Part shown: piece after piece, positions 15,820 to 25,394 of the stretch
Layout: every line of letters begins with the position of its first letter
Numbering within the stretch: position 1 is the first letter of the stretch
Assembly (NCBI GenBank): GCA_947453695.1
Contig: CANGHW010000022.1
Location: 1-56,385 of the forward strand
Origin: Opitutia bacterium
Lineage (GTDB): Bacteria; Verrucomicrobiota; Verrucomicrobiia; Opitutales; Opitutaceae
Length of the DNA: 56,385 nt
Reading direction: 5' to 3'
Notes under the pieces: model-generated
What the model was told of the DNA's origin: nothing
What the model saw: only the letters and a program-made list of their open reading frames with translations
Database searches by the model: none
Position numbers and translations under genes: made by a program

Positions 15820-17040
15820 TTGTCTTCCGCCGCGCCTGCCATCGCTTATTTGTTCACCACGTTTCCGAAATCCACGGAGACGTTTTTGCAGCGTGAAATC
15901 ATCGCGATGCGGGCGCACGGAGTGAATCTCCGGATCTATTCACTCTGGGGCGGGAGCGGGGCGTTTCGCGGGATTCCGGTCACGCGTTTCAATAAATGGC
16001 GGCTGCTGACGCTCGTATGGATGATCCCCTACGAATCATGGCGTCGACCCGAGGTGTTGCGGCAAGTCTTGCACGGACTCTTTACCCGCCGCGCGCCCTC
16101 GTGGCTGAACTTCTGGGAAAATATGCTCGGCGCCGGTTTCGCGTGTTTGTTTGCGCGGGAGTTTAGAAAACAGCCGCCACAGTTGGTCCACGCGGCGTGG
16201 GGCGGGGCGCCGGCAACGGCGGCGTGGTTGCTCTGGCGGCTCGACGGCCATCGCTATAGTGCGGCGGCGCACGCTTACGATATCTATGAGCATGGCGGCG
16301 ATTGGTGGCTGCGCGAGAAACTGGAGCACGCGGCTTTCATTCACACCTCGACCGAGATGGGCCGTCGCTCGCTGCTCGAGCTCGGCCTTGGGGAGGAGCG
16401 AGTCGTGTGTATCCGGCGCGGGTTGGACCGGCTGCCGACCTTCAAGGCTCTGCGCAGTGCGCGTGCGCCGATCAATCTCATCTGCGTCGCACGCCTCGTG
16501 GAGAAGAAGGGGCTCGATCATCAATTGCGGATCTACGCGGCGCTGAAGGCTGCGCGGGTGCCGTTTGCGGCGCGCATCGTCGGCGAAGGCCCGCTCCGGC
16601 CGGAGTTGGAGAAACTCGCCGGACGCCTCGGTGTGGCAGCGGAAGTGACTTTCACCGGGCATCTGCCGCAGCACGAAGTCTGGACGCAACTCGCGTGGGC
16701 CGACGTGTTGCTGCACACGGGCGTGATCGCGCCGAGCGGGGACCGCGACGGGCTGCCGAATGTGATCCCCGAGGCGATGTCCGTCGGCGTGCTTGTGGTC
16801 ACTTCGCCCACGGCGGCGACCACCGAGGCGATCACGATGGGCGTGACGGGACTCGTCGCGCCGGTCGACGAAGCTGACGTGTGGGTGAGTGCGCTGCGGC
16901 GTTTGTCGAACGACGATGCCTTTGCTGAGAAGCTGCGCGCGGCCGCGCGCACGTGGGTGGAGGAGAATTTCAACGCCCACAAAAACGCCGAGCGCGTGCT
17001 GGGCCGCTTTCAGCAGGCGATCGCCGCACCGCAGCCATGA
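15820..17040 (+). CDS. Glycosyltransferase family 4
   Basis: 406 residues from a TTG at 15820. N-terminus AYLFTTFPKSTETFLQREI is typical of GT4 enzymes of the colanic-acid WcaL/AmsK type. The donor domain has CVARLVEKKGLDHQLRIYA, the RIVGEGPLRPELE segment, GHLPQHEV and DRDGLPNVIPEAMSVGVLVVTS (EX7E-type motif). Cytosolic. The stop overlaps the next gene as ATGA, so the two are coupled. Confidence 0.9.
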   Translation: MSSAAPAIAYLFTTFPKSTETFLQREIIAMRAHGVNLRIYSLWGGSGAFRGIPVTRFNKWRLLTLVWMIPYESWRRPEVLRQVLHGLFTRRAPSWLNFWENMLGAGFACLFAREFRKQPPQLVHAAWGGAPATAAWLLWRLDGHRYSAAAHAYDIYEHGGDWWLREKLEHAAFIHTSTEMGRRSLLELGLGEERVVCIRRGLDRLPTFKALRSARAPINLICVARLVEKKGLDHQLRIYAALKAARVPFAARIVGEGPLRPELEKLAGRLGVAAEVTFTGHLPQHEVWTQLAWADVLLHTGVIAPSGDRDGLPNVIPEAMSVGVLVVTSPTAATTEAITMGVTGLVAPVDEADVWVSALRRLSNDDAFAEKLRAAARTWVEENFNAHKNAERVLGRFQQAIAAPQP

Positions 17041-18062
17041 TTTGGTTCGACGTCACGAAGTCGGGCGCGGCGGGGCATCGATCGGGTCTAAACCGGGTGA
17101 GCCAACGCCTGCTCGAAGGTATGGTGGGTGAGGCGAAGCCAGTGCGTTGGCCGGAGTGGCGCGGGGCGGGGGTGACGCGGGACGACTGGTTTTTTACGGC
17201 GGAGCTTTTTTCAGAGGACAAGCGGCCTGGTTTTTCCGCGTTCCTGCAGCAACGGGCGTGTCGCACGGCGGCGGTGTTTCACGATGCAATCCCGCTCAAG
17301 CATCCGACGATCACGTGGCCGCAGAGTGTGGCGCGGCATCCGGGCTACTTGAAACTTCTCGCGCGGTTTGACCGCGTGTGGGCGGTGTCGGCGGCGAGTC
17401 GCGATGAATTGTTGGGCTTCTGGCGCTGGCAAGGCATCGCATCGCCGCCGTCGGTGGAGTTGCTGGCGAACGGTGCGGACTTCGATGGCCAACCGCGCGT
17501 AAAGCAGGCCGCGCCGCCGGCTACGCCGCCTCGCTTGTTGTGCGTGGGTATTTTGGAGCCGCGGAAGAATCAGACGTTCCTGCTCGAGGTCTGCGCCGAG
17601 CTCTGGGACGAAGGGTTGGCCTTCGAACTGCATATTGTCGGGCGGGTGAATCCGCACTTTGGCCGGCCGGTGCTCGCGCAGCTCAAGCGCGCGCAGAAAA
17701 AATATCGCGGGCTCCGCTACCACGCGGCCGCGAGCGATGCCGCGGTGGCGAAGCTCTATGCGACGGCGCGGGCCGGGGTGTTTCCGACGATTGCCGAGGG
17801 CAGCGGGTTGCCGTTGGTCGAGTCGCTATGGCGGGGCGTGCCGTGCGTGTGCAGTGATTTGCCGGTGTTGCGCGAAAATGCCGACGGCGGCGGCTGCCTG
17901 GCGGCGGCGGTCAATGACGGGGCCGCGTGGAAGTCCGCGCTGCGCAGCGTGCTGACCGATGATGGCGTGCACGCGCGGTTGCGCAGTGAGGCGACGACGC
18001 GGGCGTTGCCCACCTGGTCCGCCGCGGCGGCGACGGTGCTGCGCGGACTGAACGGTCCGTGA
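17037..18062 (+). CDS. Glycosyltransferase family 4 (compact)
   Basis: 341 residues from ATG 17037, overlapping the previous stop by four bases. The N-terminal half contains VFHDAIPLKHP and WAVSAASRDELL..W, the C-terminal half GILEPRKNQ and PTIAEGSGLPLVESLWRGVPCVCSDLPV. The same order and motifs occur in the enzyme at 19363-20559, so the two are paralogs placed on opposite strands around the oxoamine synthase. Likely adds a sugar to a lipid-linked or surface glycan. Confidence 0.88.
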   Translation: MIWFDVTKSGAAGHRSGLNRVSQRLLEGMVGEAKPVRWPEWRGAGVTRDDWFFTAELFSEDKRPGFSAFLQQRACRTAAVFHDAIPLKHPTITWPQSVARHPGYLKLLARFDRVWAVSAASRDELLGFWRWQGIASPPSVELLANGADFDGQPRVKQAAPPATPPRLLCVGILEPRKNQTFLLEVCAELWDEGLAFELHIVGRVNPHFGRPVLAQLKRAQKKYRGLRYHAAASDAAVAKLYATARAGVFPTIAEGSGLPLVESLWRGVPCVCSDLPVLRENADGGGCLAAAVNDGAAWKSALRSVLTDDGVHARLRSEATTRALPTWSAAAATVLRGLNGP

Positions 18063-18068
18063 GGCCGC

Positions 18069-19265
18069 TCAGAGCTTCTTCACCGCATACGCCATCGCGT
18101 CGGCGATCTTGGCGAGTTGCTCATCGGTGTGCATCGCGGAGATTGCGGTGCGGATGAGATCCTTGCCGGCGGGCACGGCGGGCGCGATCGACATGACGGT
18201 GAAGACGCCCTTGTCGAGGAGGGCTTTCCAGAAGGGGTAGACGCGCTCCTTGGAGCCGAGGACGATCGGCACGGCGGGGGTTTCGCTTTCCCACGTATCG
18301 AGGCCGAGGTTCTTGAGGATCGCGCGATACTTCTTGGTGTTGGCCCAGAGGCGCTCGAGGTGCTGCGGCTCGCTCTTCATGATGTCGAGCGAGGCGGAGG
18401 CGCAGGCGGCCTGGGCGGGACTGATCGCCGCGGAGAAGGTGGTCTGCTTGGAATGCGTGCGGAGATATTCGATAACCTCGCTACTGCCGGAGACGAAGCC
18501 GCCGACGCTCGCGAGGGACTTCGACATGCTGCCACAGAGGACGTCGATTTTGTCGTTGAGCCCGAAGTGGTCGACCGTGCCGCGGCCCTGACGGCCGAGG
18601 ACGCCGAAGCCGTGGGCATCGTCGAGGACGGTGAAGCAGCCGTTTTCTTCCGCGATCTCGGTGAGCTCGGGCAGGCGGGCGACGTGGCCCTCCATCGAGT
18701 AGACGCCCTCGATCACGAGCATCTTGGCGGCGTCGGTGTTGATGGCGGCGAGGACGCTGCGGAGGTCCTCGGGGTTGTTGTGCGAGAAGCGCTCGACGGT
18801 CGCCATCGAGAGGCGGATGCCGTCCCAGAGGCAGGAGTGAATGTTTTTGTCGGCGAGGATGATGTCACCCTTCTGAGCGAAGCTCGCGACCGAGGACATG
18901 CACGAGAGGTAGCCGGCGGCGTGGATGTGGCAGGCTTCGCGGCCGAGGAAGTCGGCGAGTTTCTCTTCGAGCTCGAGGTGGAAGGCCCGGGAGCCATTGG
19001 AGATGCGGGCGCCGTTGGTGCTGGTGCCCCACTTGGTCATGGCGGCCTGGCCGGCTTCGATAACCTTGGGGTGGAACGAGAGACCGAGGTAGTCGTTGCT
19101 CGACAACATGATCATCTCGCGGCCATCGAGACGCACCGTGGTGCCCTTCTGCGCCTCCATCGCGTGATAGTAGGGCGCGTATTTCAGGCGCATCTTCGTC
19201 ACGTAGTCGTCGCGGCAGCGCGCAACGAGGGCCTTTTTGTTTTTGCTAAAGAATGACAGCGCCAT
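18069..19265 (-). CDS. Alpha-oxoamine synthase (serine-palmitoyltransferase / KBL / BioF family)
   Basis: 398 residues from ATG 19265. Fold-type I PLP enzyme: SSNDYLGLS near the N-terminus, DDAHGFGVLG (Asp under the cofactor ring, His stacking) and GSMSKSLASVGGFVSG with Schiff-base Lys249. The family condenses an amino acid with an acyl-thioester and loses CO2. SKSLASVGGF resembles serine palmitoyltransferases and related lipid enzymes more than BioF, and no biotin genes are nearby; KAS, ACP and GT28 genes are. I favour a long-chain base or amino-lipid role, but 2-amino-3-ketobutyrate ligase cannot be excluded. Confidence 0.8.
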   Translation of the reverse strand: MALSFFSKNKKALVARCRDDYVTKMRLKYAPYYHAMEAQKGTTVRLDGREMIMLSSNDYLGLSFHPKVIEAGQAAMTKWGTSTNGARISNGSRAFHLELEEKLADFLGREACHIHAAGYLSCMSSVASFAQKGDIILADKNIHSCLWDGIRLSMATVERFSHNNPEDLRSVLAAINTDAAKMLVIEGVYSMEGHVARLPELTEIAEENGCFTVLDDAHGFGVLGRQGRGTVDHFGLNDKIDVLCGSMSKSLASVGGFVSGSSEVIEYLRTHSKQTTFSAAISPAQAACASASLDIMKSEPQHLERLWANTKKYRAILKNLGLDTWESETPAVPIVLGSKERVYPFWKALLDKGVFTVMSIAPAVPAGKDLIRTAISAMHTDEQLAKIADAMAYAVKKL

Positions 19266-19362
19266 GTGCGCCGGGACGTTGAGTCTGGCTCCCGGGATTG
19301 GCAAACGGAAAGGCTGGTTTGACCGCGCGCGAGGTGCGGCGGCCCACCGCCGCACTAATCGG

Positions 19363-20559
19363 TTAGCGCCGCAGCGGGAGGCGATTCATCCAGGTGGTGA
19401 GCGCGGAAGCGTAGTCGGCCCACGAACGGAAAGTGCGGGCGCGGGCGGCGGCGGAGAGTCGCGGGAGCTCACCGGGCGCGGTGAGGAGATGGAAGATCGC
19501 CGCGGCGAGCGCGGAGGCGTCGACGCGGTCGAGGGCGTAGCAACCGCCTCCGCGGGTGGATTCGCCGAGGGCGCCGCGGGAGGAGCAGATGCAGGGCTTG
19601 CCGTGCGCGAGGCTCTCAATGACGGGCAGGCCGAAACCCTCGATCAGCGACGGATAGACGGTGAAGGTGCAGCCGGCGTAAGCGGCGGAGAGAGCGGCGT
19701 CGGTCGCGGGGCCATCGTAGCGGAGAGGACGCCCGGCGGCTTGAAGCGCGCGCACGCGGGCGAGGGCGTCGCGGCCGGTTTCGGGGTGGGCGAGGCCGAT
19801 CAGGTGGAGCGTGAAACGCGTGCCGTGGGACCAGAGTTGCTCGCAGGCGTCGAGCAGGGCGACGTGGTTCTTGCGGCCTTCGAGCGAGCCGACGCTGAGA
19901 AGGGTGGGCGGCTCGGCGTTGAGGGTGGAGGGTGGAATGGTCGGACGCGACGGGAGGTCGAGGCCGAGGGGAATAGCCTCGACGGGGGGAGTGTCGGTGA
20001 GGCCGAGCCAGCGCCAGTAGTCGCGGAGGGAGTCGCGGGAGTCTTCGGAGACGGCGGCGATGCCATCGAAGGCGAGGAGCTCGCGGAGGTAGGAGGGAAA
20101 GCGCGCGACGGTCTTGGTCGGCGTGAGCTCGGGGTATTTAAGGGCGATGGCGTCGTGGAAGACGGCGACGCGTGGGCCGGCGGTGGTGGCGAAAAGCGCG
20201 GGAAACGCGGCCGCGGTCTTCGCTGAGAACACTTCGGGGACGATGATGCCCGCGGGCGCATCCGAAGGGGCGGGCAGGGAGGGCCACGTCGTTTCCGGGG
20301 CGCGGCCGAGCAGGCGCCGGGTGTGGCCGCGGACGCGGGCGGCGAACGGCCAGGTGGCGCCGCGTTTCTCGGTGGCCTCGGTGGCGGTGAGATTGGCTTG
20401 CTCCCACGGCTCCAGCGGGCGCCAGGCGCGGAGGTAGGGATCGTGGGTGACGGGAAACGACGCGGCGCCGAGCGCGGTGTGGAGCGAGCGCGTGACGCGC
20501 TGGATGCCCGTGCAGGCGCGCGTGTGGCTCGTGTGGGTGAGGTCGAGGAAGACGGGCAT
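19363..20559 (-). CDS. Glycosyltransferase family 4 (paralog of 17037-18062)
   Basis: 398 residues. It starts FLDLTHTSHTRACTGIQRVTRSL, the acceptor-loop pattern of a GT4 subgroup; then VFHDAIALKYPE, AVSEDSRDSL.DYWRW, SVGSLEGRKNH and PSLIEGFGLPVIESLAHGKPC (EX7E). The inter-domain linker (PTIPPSTLNAEPP) is encoded by a degenerate heptanucleotide repeat at 19918-19938. It lies between the oxoamine synthase and the membrane proteins on the same strand. Confidence 0.88.
   Translation of the reverse strand: MPVFLDLTHTSHTRACTGIQRVTRSLHTALGAASFPVTHDPYLRAWRPLEPWEQANLTATEATEKRGATWPFAARVRGHTRRLLGRAPETTWPSLPAPSDAPAGIIVPEVFSAKTAAAFPALFATTAGPRVAVFHDAIALKYPELTPTKTVARFPSYLRELLAFDGIAAVSEDSRDSLRDYWRWLGLTDTPPVEAIPLGLDLPSRPTIPPSTLNAEPPTLLSVGSLEGRKNHVALLDACEQLWSHGTRFTLHLIGLAHPETGRDALARVRALQAAGRPLRYDGPATDAALSAAYAGCTFTVYPSLIEGFGLPVIESLAHGKPCICSSRGALGESTRGGGCYALDRVDASALAAAIFHLLTAPGELPRLSAAARARTFRSWADYASALTTWMNRLPLRR
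19918..19938. repeat. Heptanucleotide repeat inside GT4 gene
   Basis: Three consecutive heptamers, GTTGAGG, GTGGAGG and GTGGAAT, in frame in the reverse-strand gene (21 bases = 7 codons). Similar to the other heptamer arrays in this window. Confidence 0.55.
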
Positions 20560-20569
20560 GGGTGGCGGC

Positions 20570-22159
20570 TCAGGGATTGGGCAGCGTCAGCCGCAGATCA
20601 TAAAGCGCAAAGGCGAGCGCGCGGGCATCGGCATTTGGTCCCTCGCGGACGGGCGGGGCGTCGGTCGAAAATTCCAACGCGGCGCGTCCCTGCGTGATGC
20701 GCACGGCGACGGTGTGCGGGGCGTTCTTGGCGGTGAGCGGGCCGCGCCAGATCTCGCGTCCATCTTGGCGGAGGATGAGCTGGCGGGCGTCGAGGGCGCG
20801 GGCGGAAAAGGCGAGTTGCACAGTGGCGCTGGTGCGGGGCCAGGCCTCGAGGGTGAGCGTGCCGCGGTCGCCGCACCACGCCCACGAGTGGCGACCTTTG
20901 TTCTCGCGGGGATGCCAGCCCGCGCCGGTGTGGGCGATGGCGGCGATTCCGCCGGAGCTCATCGCGGCGAGCTCGGTCGGATCGGACGGGACGTCGCGGA
21001 GCGAGAGGAAGCCGGCGAGCACGGAGAGATTGCCGAGGATGAGCCACGCGAGCGCGGCGCGGGTGCGCACGACGCAGACATTAAACGCCAGCGTGAGCGG
21101 CAGGAGGACGCGGGTGGCGGCGCCGGGGTAACCCTCCCACACGGCGGTGCCGAGGAAGAGCAGGAGACCCGAGTAAGCGAGGCCGACGCGCCACCATGCA
21201 TCGGCGAGGCGCCAGCGGGTTACGAAAAAGGCGGCCTGCGTCGTGAGCGCGAGGGTCGCGAGCAGTGTGGTCCACGCGAGCGGTTTGTCCGCCACGGTGG
21301 AGAAGGCGGTGAACGACGCGGACCATTTCTCGACGAGGCCGGCACCCGGCAGAGTGAAGTTGGCCCAGCCGGCGTCGGTGGGGCCCACGCGGAAGCGCAC
21401 GTAGGCGAGCCAGGCGGCGAGGGGCAGGGCGACGACGAGGGCGCGCAGGATGTTGCGCACGGAAAACCACGGGCGCCCGGCGAGCCCGGCGAAGGCGAGG
21501 AGCGAGGTCTCGCGCGCGAGGGCGGCGGCGGCGAGGAGCGCGGTGGCGGAGCGGGGCCGCGCGCGCTCGGCGGCCAGCAGCGCACCGGCGAGAATCGCGA
21601 GCGCGATGAGATCGGTGAGAGCGAGGCGCACGCTGGCGAGGGCGCCGGCGGAAAACAGGACGCCGGCCCACGCGAGCAGGCTGCGGGCGTCGGCGACCGC
21701 GAGCAGTTGCCAGAGCAAGACGGCGACCACGAACCACGCGACAAGGTTGAGCGCGGGGTAGGTGTGGTTGATCCACGCGGGCTGGCCGGCGCCGACGAGC
21801 CAAGCGACGGCGGAGGGCAGAATCCGGCGCGCGCGATAGCCGAGGTTGTCCATGGCCCGCGGGAGTTCGGCGTCGCGGAGCGTGGGATCGTGCGCGATCT
21901 GCGCGTAGTAGAGACCGTCGTAGCCGCCGGTGTCGCGGTGGACGTAGACCGGCAAGTCGCGAAACGCGGCGATCTTCAAGTCGTCGTTCGGCGCGTCGAG
22001 TTGGATCAGCGCGGTGAAGCCGTAGACCGGGTGCCAATAGCGCCCGATGAGGCCGAGAAACACCGCGATCGCGAGGAGCCCGGCGGCGCGCACGAGCCAG
22101 CGGCGACGGGGTGAGGTCGGTGACGACGACGGAGCAGGGGCGAGGGCGGCGGCGCTCAT
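20570..22159 (-). CDS. Polytopic membrane protein with C-terminal beta domain, copy A
   Basis: 529 residues from ATG 22159. The start overlaps the upstream gene's stop by four bases. About ten hydrophobic segments lie between residues 20 and 390. After the first is a loop with GYDGLYYAQIAHDP and an acidic residue, as in GT-C type glycosyltransferases. Residues about 415-529 form a soluble domain starting AGWHPRENKGRHSWAWCGDRG. It is a paralog of the protein at 23786-25381 over its full length (GYDG.YYAQ, VWEG.PGA.TRVLLP.TLAFNV). Probable role is extracytoplasmic glycan transfer or processing; inferred from topology. Confidence 0.75.
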   Translation of the reverse strand: MSAAALAPAPSSSPTSPRRRWLVRAAGLLAIAVFLGLIGRYWHPVYGFTALIQLDAPNDDLKIAAFRDLPVYVHRDTGGYDGLYYAQIAHDPTLRDAELPRAMDNLGYRARRILPSAVAWLVGAGQPAWINHTYPALNLVAWFVVAVLLWQLLAVADARSLLAWAGVLFSAGALASVRLALTDLIALAILAGALLAAERARPRSATALLAAAALARETSLLAFAGLAGRPWFSVRNILRALVVALPLAAWLAYVRFRVGPTDAGWANFTLPGAGLVEKWSASFTAFSTVADKPLAWTTLLATLALTTQAAFFVTRWRLADAWWRVGLAYSGLLLFLGTAVWEGYPGAATRVLLPLTLAFNVCVVRTRAALAWLILGNLSVLAGFLSLRDVPSDPTELAAMSSGGIAAIAHTGAGWHPRENKGRHSWAWCGDRGTLTLEAWPRTSATVQLAFSARALDARQLILRQDGREIWRGPLTAKNAPHTVAVRITQGRAALEFSTDAPPVREGPNADARALAFALYDLRLTLPNP

Positions 22160-23676
22160 TTCGCGGCGGGCGCGGCCGGAGTCGGGCCGGACGGGTTCAG
22201 TTGCCAGAGCCCGACGTTGGCGACGGTGGCGAGGCGCGTCCAGTTGCCGGGACAGCGGGTTTGCAGGGCCTCTTTTTCCTCCCAATCAAACAACAAGGCG
22301 CAGACCGGACGCCTGGCCTGGGTGGCGAGGGCGGCGTAGCGGGCGAAGGCGGGCGGTTCGACCTGATCGTAGCGGAGGACGGCGAGCTCGCTGTAGAAAT
22401 AAAGCGTGCCGCTGAAGGCGTTGGTGACGACCAGGGCGTTGGCGGGGAGGCGGGCGCGGGCGTCGAGGGCGGCGCGGGCGTAGACATTTTCGTAGCCCGG
22501 GATCAGCAAAATATCGAAGCGGCGCGTCCAGGCGTAGGCGTTGACGACGGTCCACAAGGCGAGCACGGCGACGGCGAGACGGCGGAGGCGGGTGGAGCGG
22601 CGCATGAGGGAGTCGACGCCCAGCAGCGCAGCGAGTATGAGCGCGGGCACGGCGGGCAGAATGAAACGCAGGCACCACCAGACCTCGTGCGAGACCTCGT
22701 AGAAGGCATAGACCCCGGTGATGGCGAAGAACCCGACGGCGAGCGCGAGCAGCTCGCGGCGGTGGTCGGGGCGGGTGAGTGCGGCCAAGGGTAACACAAG
22801 GACGGCGGCCGGCAGGAGCAAGCCGAGCCATTTAACAAAGTGCAGGGCGGTGGGCGCGCCGTAGGCCACGCCGAAGGCCGCGAAGATGTCGCCGTAGCCG
22901 GAGCGCAGGGCGCTGCCGTAGAGCGTGTGGTTGTAGGCGGCGAGCCAGGCGGCGCTCGGCAGGCCGCCGGCGACGTAGAGGGCGAGCCGGCGCCAGTCGA
23001 AACCGAAGAGGATCAGTAGGGCCGGGGCGAAGAGGAGATTCGTGGGACGCACCAGCACGGCGAGGCCGAAGGCGCCGCCGGCGGCGAGGGCCCACGCGCG
23101 ATGGCGGCGGGAGCGGAGCGCGGCGTAGAGCGCGGCGACGGTCCACGTGGTGGCGAGGGTGTCGCTGAGCGGCTGGAGGGAGGTGAAGAGAAAGACGGGA
23201 AACGTGCCGAGCATCGCCGCGCCGACGGCGGCGAGGGGCGGGGCGAGCCCGAGTTCGCGGGCGCTGGCGTAGCAGAGCCACACGGCGCCGACCGCGGCGA
23301 AGATCACGACGAGGAGCGGGCCGGCGCGCCAGCCGAAGAGCGAGCCGGCGAGGGCAAAGTGCAGTGGCAGCCCGGTGGGGTAGGTGGGCGTGTAGCGGGC
23401 CTCCGCGGCATAGGGGTAGAAGCCCTGCGGGAGGAAGTGCATGCGGTCGAGGTTGGCCGCGGGGCCAAACTCCGCGGGCAGGCGCATCTCGGCGAGGAAG
23501 CGGCCCTCGGTCAGGAGACGGGCGCTGTTGAGGTAACCGGAAGAGTCGGCGCCGCCGGCGACGGTGGTGGCGGTCCGGCCGAGGAAGAACGCGTAGACGG
23601 CGAGGGCGAGCAATCCGAGTCCGAGGAACCAGCGCGGCAGGGGAGCGGCGGTGGTGGGGGGATTCGGATTTGACAT
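22156..23676 (-). CDS. GT-C type membrane glycosyltransferase (ArnT/PMT-like)
   Basis: 506 residues with about eleven hydrophobic segments. The first periplasmic loop has GGADSSGYLNSARLL (acidic residue in the usual catalytic place after helix 1), and YTPTYPTGLPLHFAL follows, both typical of the GT39/GT83 class that uses polyprenyl-phosphate sugars. Later SYEVSHEVWWCLRFILP-type sequence (YEVSHEVWWCLRFILPAVP) matches that class. A soluble tail of about 100 residues follows. Couples by ATGA overlap to the gene at 20570-22159. Confidence 0.8.
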   Translation of the reverse strand: MSNPNPPTTAAPLPRWFLGLGLLALAVYAFFLGRTATTVAGGADSSGYLNSARLLTEGRFLAEMRLPAEFGPAANLDRMHFLPQGFYPYAAEARYTPTYPTGLPLHFALAGSLFGWRAGPLLVVIFAAVGAVWLCYASARELGLAPPLAAVGAAMLGTFPVFLFTSLQPLSDTLATTWTVAALYAALRSRRHRAWALAAGGAFGLAVLVRPTNLLFAPALLILFGFDWRRLALYVAGGLPSAAWLAAYNHTLYGSALRSGYGDIFAAFGVAYGAPTALHFVKWLGLLLPAAVLVLPLAALTRPDHRRELLALAVGFFAITGVYAFYEVSHEVWWCLRFILPAVPALILAALLGVDSLMRRSTRLRRLAVAVLALWTVVNAYAWTRRFDILLIPGYENVYARAALDARARLPANALVVTNAFSGTLYFYSELAVLRYDQVEPPAFARYAALATQARRPVCALLFDWEEKEALQTRCPGNWTRLATVANVGLWQLNPSGPTPAAPAAK

Positions 23677-23785
23677 GAGAAGGGCGCGTTCTGTGATGCC
23701 GCAAACTGCACGTGAGAAATTTGGAAGACAAGCGCCCGCCTCAGCCTCGTGAGCGTTACCTGCCGCGAGCCGCGCGGCGTGCCGG

Positions 23786-25381
23786 ATGAGCGCGGCGCCG
23801 GTGGGGAAATACCGCAGCGTGTTGGGTCGCCTGCTGGCCTCGCCGGTGCGGACGGCCTGCGCCCTGGCGGTGGTCGCGTTTCTCTGGGCGGTTGCACAGT
23901 TTTACCGGCCCGACACGGGCTTCACGAGCCTCATCTCGATCGGCGATGCGATCAGCGCCAACAAGCTGAATGCCCTCAAGGCCGTCCCGCATTATGTCTA
24001 TGAGAACTCCGCGGGCTACGACGGCGCCTACTACGCGCAACTCGCGCTGACGCCCACGCTCGACGAGCCGCAGCTCAAGACGGCGATCGACAATCTCCCC
24101 TACCGCGCGAAACGCATGCTCTTCTGCTGGGTGGCGTGGGGACTCGGGTTGGGTCAGCCGGCGTGGATCGTGCAGGCGCATGCGTTGCTCAACGTGATCT
24201 GCTGGCTGGCGCTCGGGTGGGTGTTGCTGCGGTGGTTTCCGCCGACGGATTGGGAGAATTTCCTGCGGTGGATCGGCGTGATGTTTTCCCACGGCCTCTG
24301 CATGAGCGTGCGCGACTCACTGGTCGACGGCCCGAGCCTGCTGCTGGTGGCGCTGGCGATGCGGTGGGTCGAAGAGCGGCGGCGCGGTGCCGGAATCGCG
24401 ACCCTCGCGCTGGCCGGACTGGGCAAGGAAACCAGCCTCCTCGCGGTCGCCGGGGTGGCCGATGTGCGCTGGCGCGAGCCCCGCACCTGGTGGCGCCCGG
24501 TGCTGACGGCGGGCCTCGTCGCCGTGCCGCTCTTCGCCTGGATGGGCTACATCAAGTGGAAGTTTGGCCCGGCCGACGATCCGGGGATGGGCAATTTCAC
24601 CTTCCCGCTCGCCGGGCTGGCGGAGAAGTGGGGCGACATCGCGGGTAACCTCCACGTGCGCACCGACTCGACCATCCGCTGGGCGACGCTGGCGACGATC
24701 TTTGCGCTCACGGTCCAGTGGCTGTTCTTCGTGCTGCGGTGGCGGTGGGACGAAGCCTGGTGGCGCCTCGGCGCGGCGTATGCGGGCATGATGATCTTTC
24801 TCTCGACGCCCGTGTGGGAAGGGTTTCCCGGGGCCTCGACCCGCGTGCTTCTGCCCATGACGCTCGCATTTAACGTGCTCGTGCCGCGCGGCCGGAAGTG
24901 GCTGCCGCTGCTGATCGCGGGCAATCTCACGGTGGTGGCGGCCTATCACGAATTTTCCCCGCCCGCGCGGGAGTTTTACCGCCTCTCCGGTGAGCGCGAA
25001 GTGCTCGGCGCCGTGCAGATCGAGCCGGTGAGCGGCTGGTATGGTCCGGAATCGACCCGCCAGGACGCGTGGCGCTGGAGCAATGGCAAATCCGAGCTGC
25101 GCATCCGCAACGCCTCCGGCGGCCCCCTCGCGCTCGCCGTGCAGGGCCGCGTATCGGCGCAGGATGCCGGCAAGCTGCGCGTCTTCGTCGGCGATGCGAT
25201 GATCTGGGCCGGCGACGTCGGCGAGAAACAGACCGGCGTGCGCTTCGGCGTGACCGTGCCCGAAGGGGTCGCGGTGCTGCGCTTTGAGACGGACAAACCC
25301 GGCCGGCCGACGCTCACCGATGCGCGCAAGCTCGCGTTTAGCCTCTCCAATTTGGAGATCGTCGCGACCCCGGCGAATTGA
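23786..25381 (+). CDS. Polytopic membrane protein with C-terminal beta domain, copy B
   Basis: 531 residues; paralog of 20570-22159 but on the opposite strand, separated from it by the GT-C gene. It shares GYDGAYYAQLALTPTLDEP, LPYRAKRM, KETSLLAVAG, VWEGFPGASTRVLLPMTLAFNVL and the C-terminal domain starting GWYGPESTRQDAWRWSNGKSELRI, which ends in ARKLAFSLSNLEI. About ten transmembrane segments. Followed after 13 bases by a methyltransferase. Likely GT-C-like; the catalytic residue would be the Asp of GYDG. Confidence 0.78.
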   Translation: MSAAPVGKYRSVLGRLLASPVRTACALAVVAFLWAVAQFYRPDTGFTSLISIGDAISANKLNALKAVPHYVYENSAGYDGAYYAQLALTPTLDEPQLKTAIDNLPYRAKRMLFCWVAWGLGLGQPAWIVQAHALLNVICWLALGWVLLRWFPPTDWENFLRWIGVMFSHGLCMSVRDSLVDGPSLLLVALAMRWVEERRRGAGIATLALAGLGKETSLLAVAGVADVRWREPRTWWRPVLTAGLVAVPLFAWMGYIKWKFGPADDPGMGNFTFPLAGLAEKWGDIAGNLHVRTDSTIRWATLATIFALTVQWLFFVLRWRWDEAWWRLGAAYAGMMIFLSTPVWEGFPGASTRVLLPMTLAFNVLVPRGRKWLPLLIAGNLTVVAAYHEFSPPAREFYRLSGEREVLGAVQIEPVSGWYGPESTRQDAWRWSNGKSELRIRNASGGPLALAVQGRVSAQDAGKLRVFVGDAMIWAGDVGEKQTGVRFGVTVPEGVAVLRFETDKPGRPTLTDARKLAFSLSNLEIVATPAN

Positions 25382-25394
25382 GCAGGCTCCCCCC

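Noticed and set aside
20447..22114. 555-codon forward open frame
   Set aside because: Antisense to a membrane protein gene; low-complexity composition.
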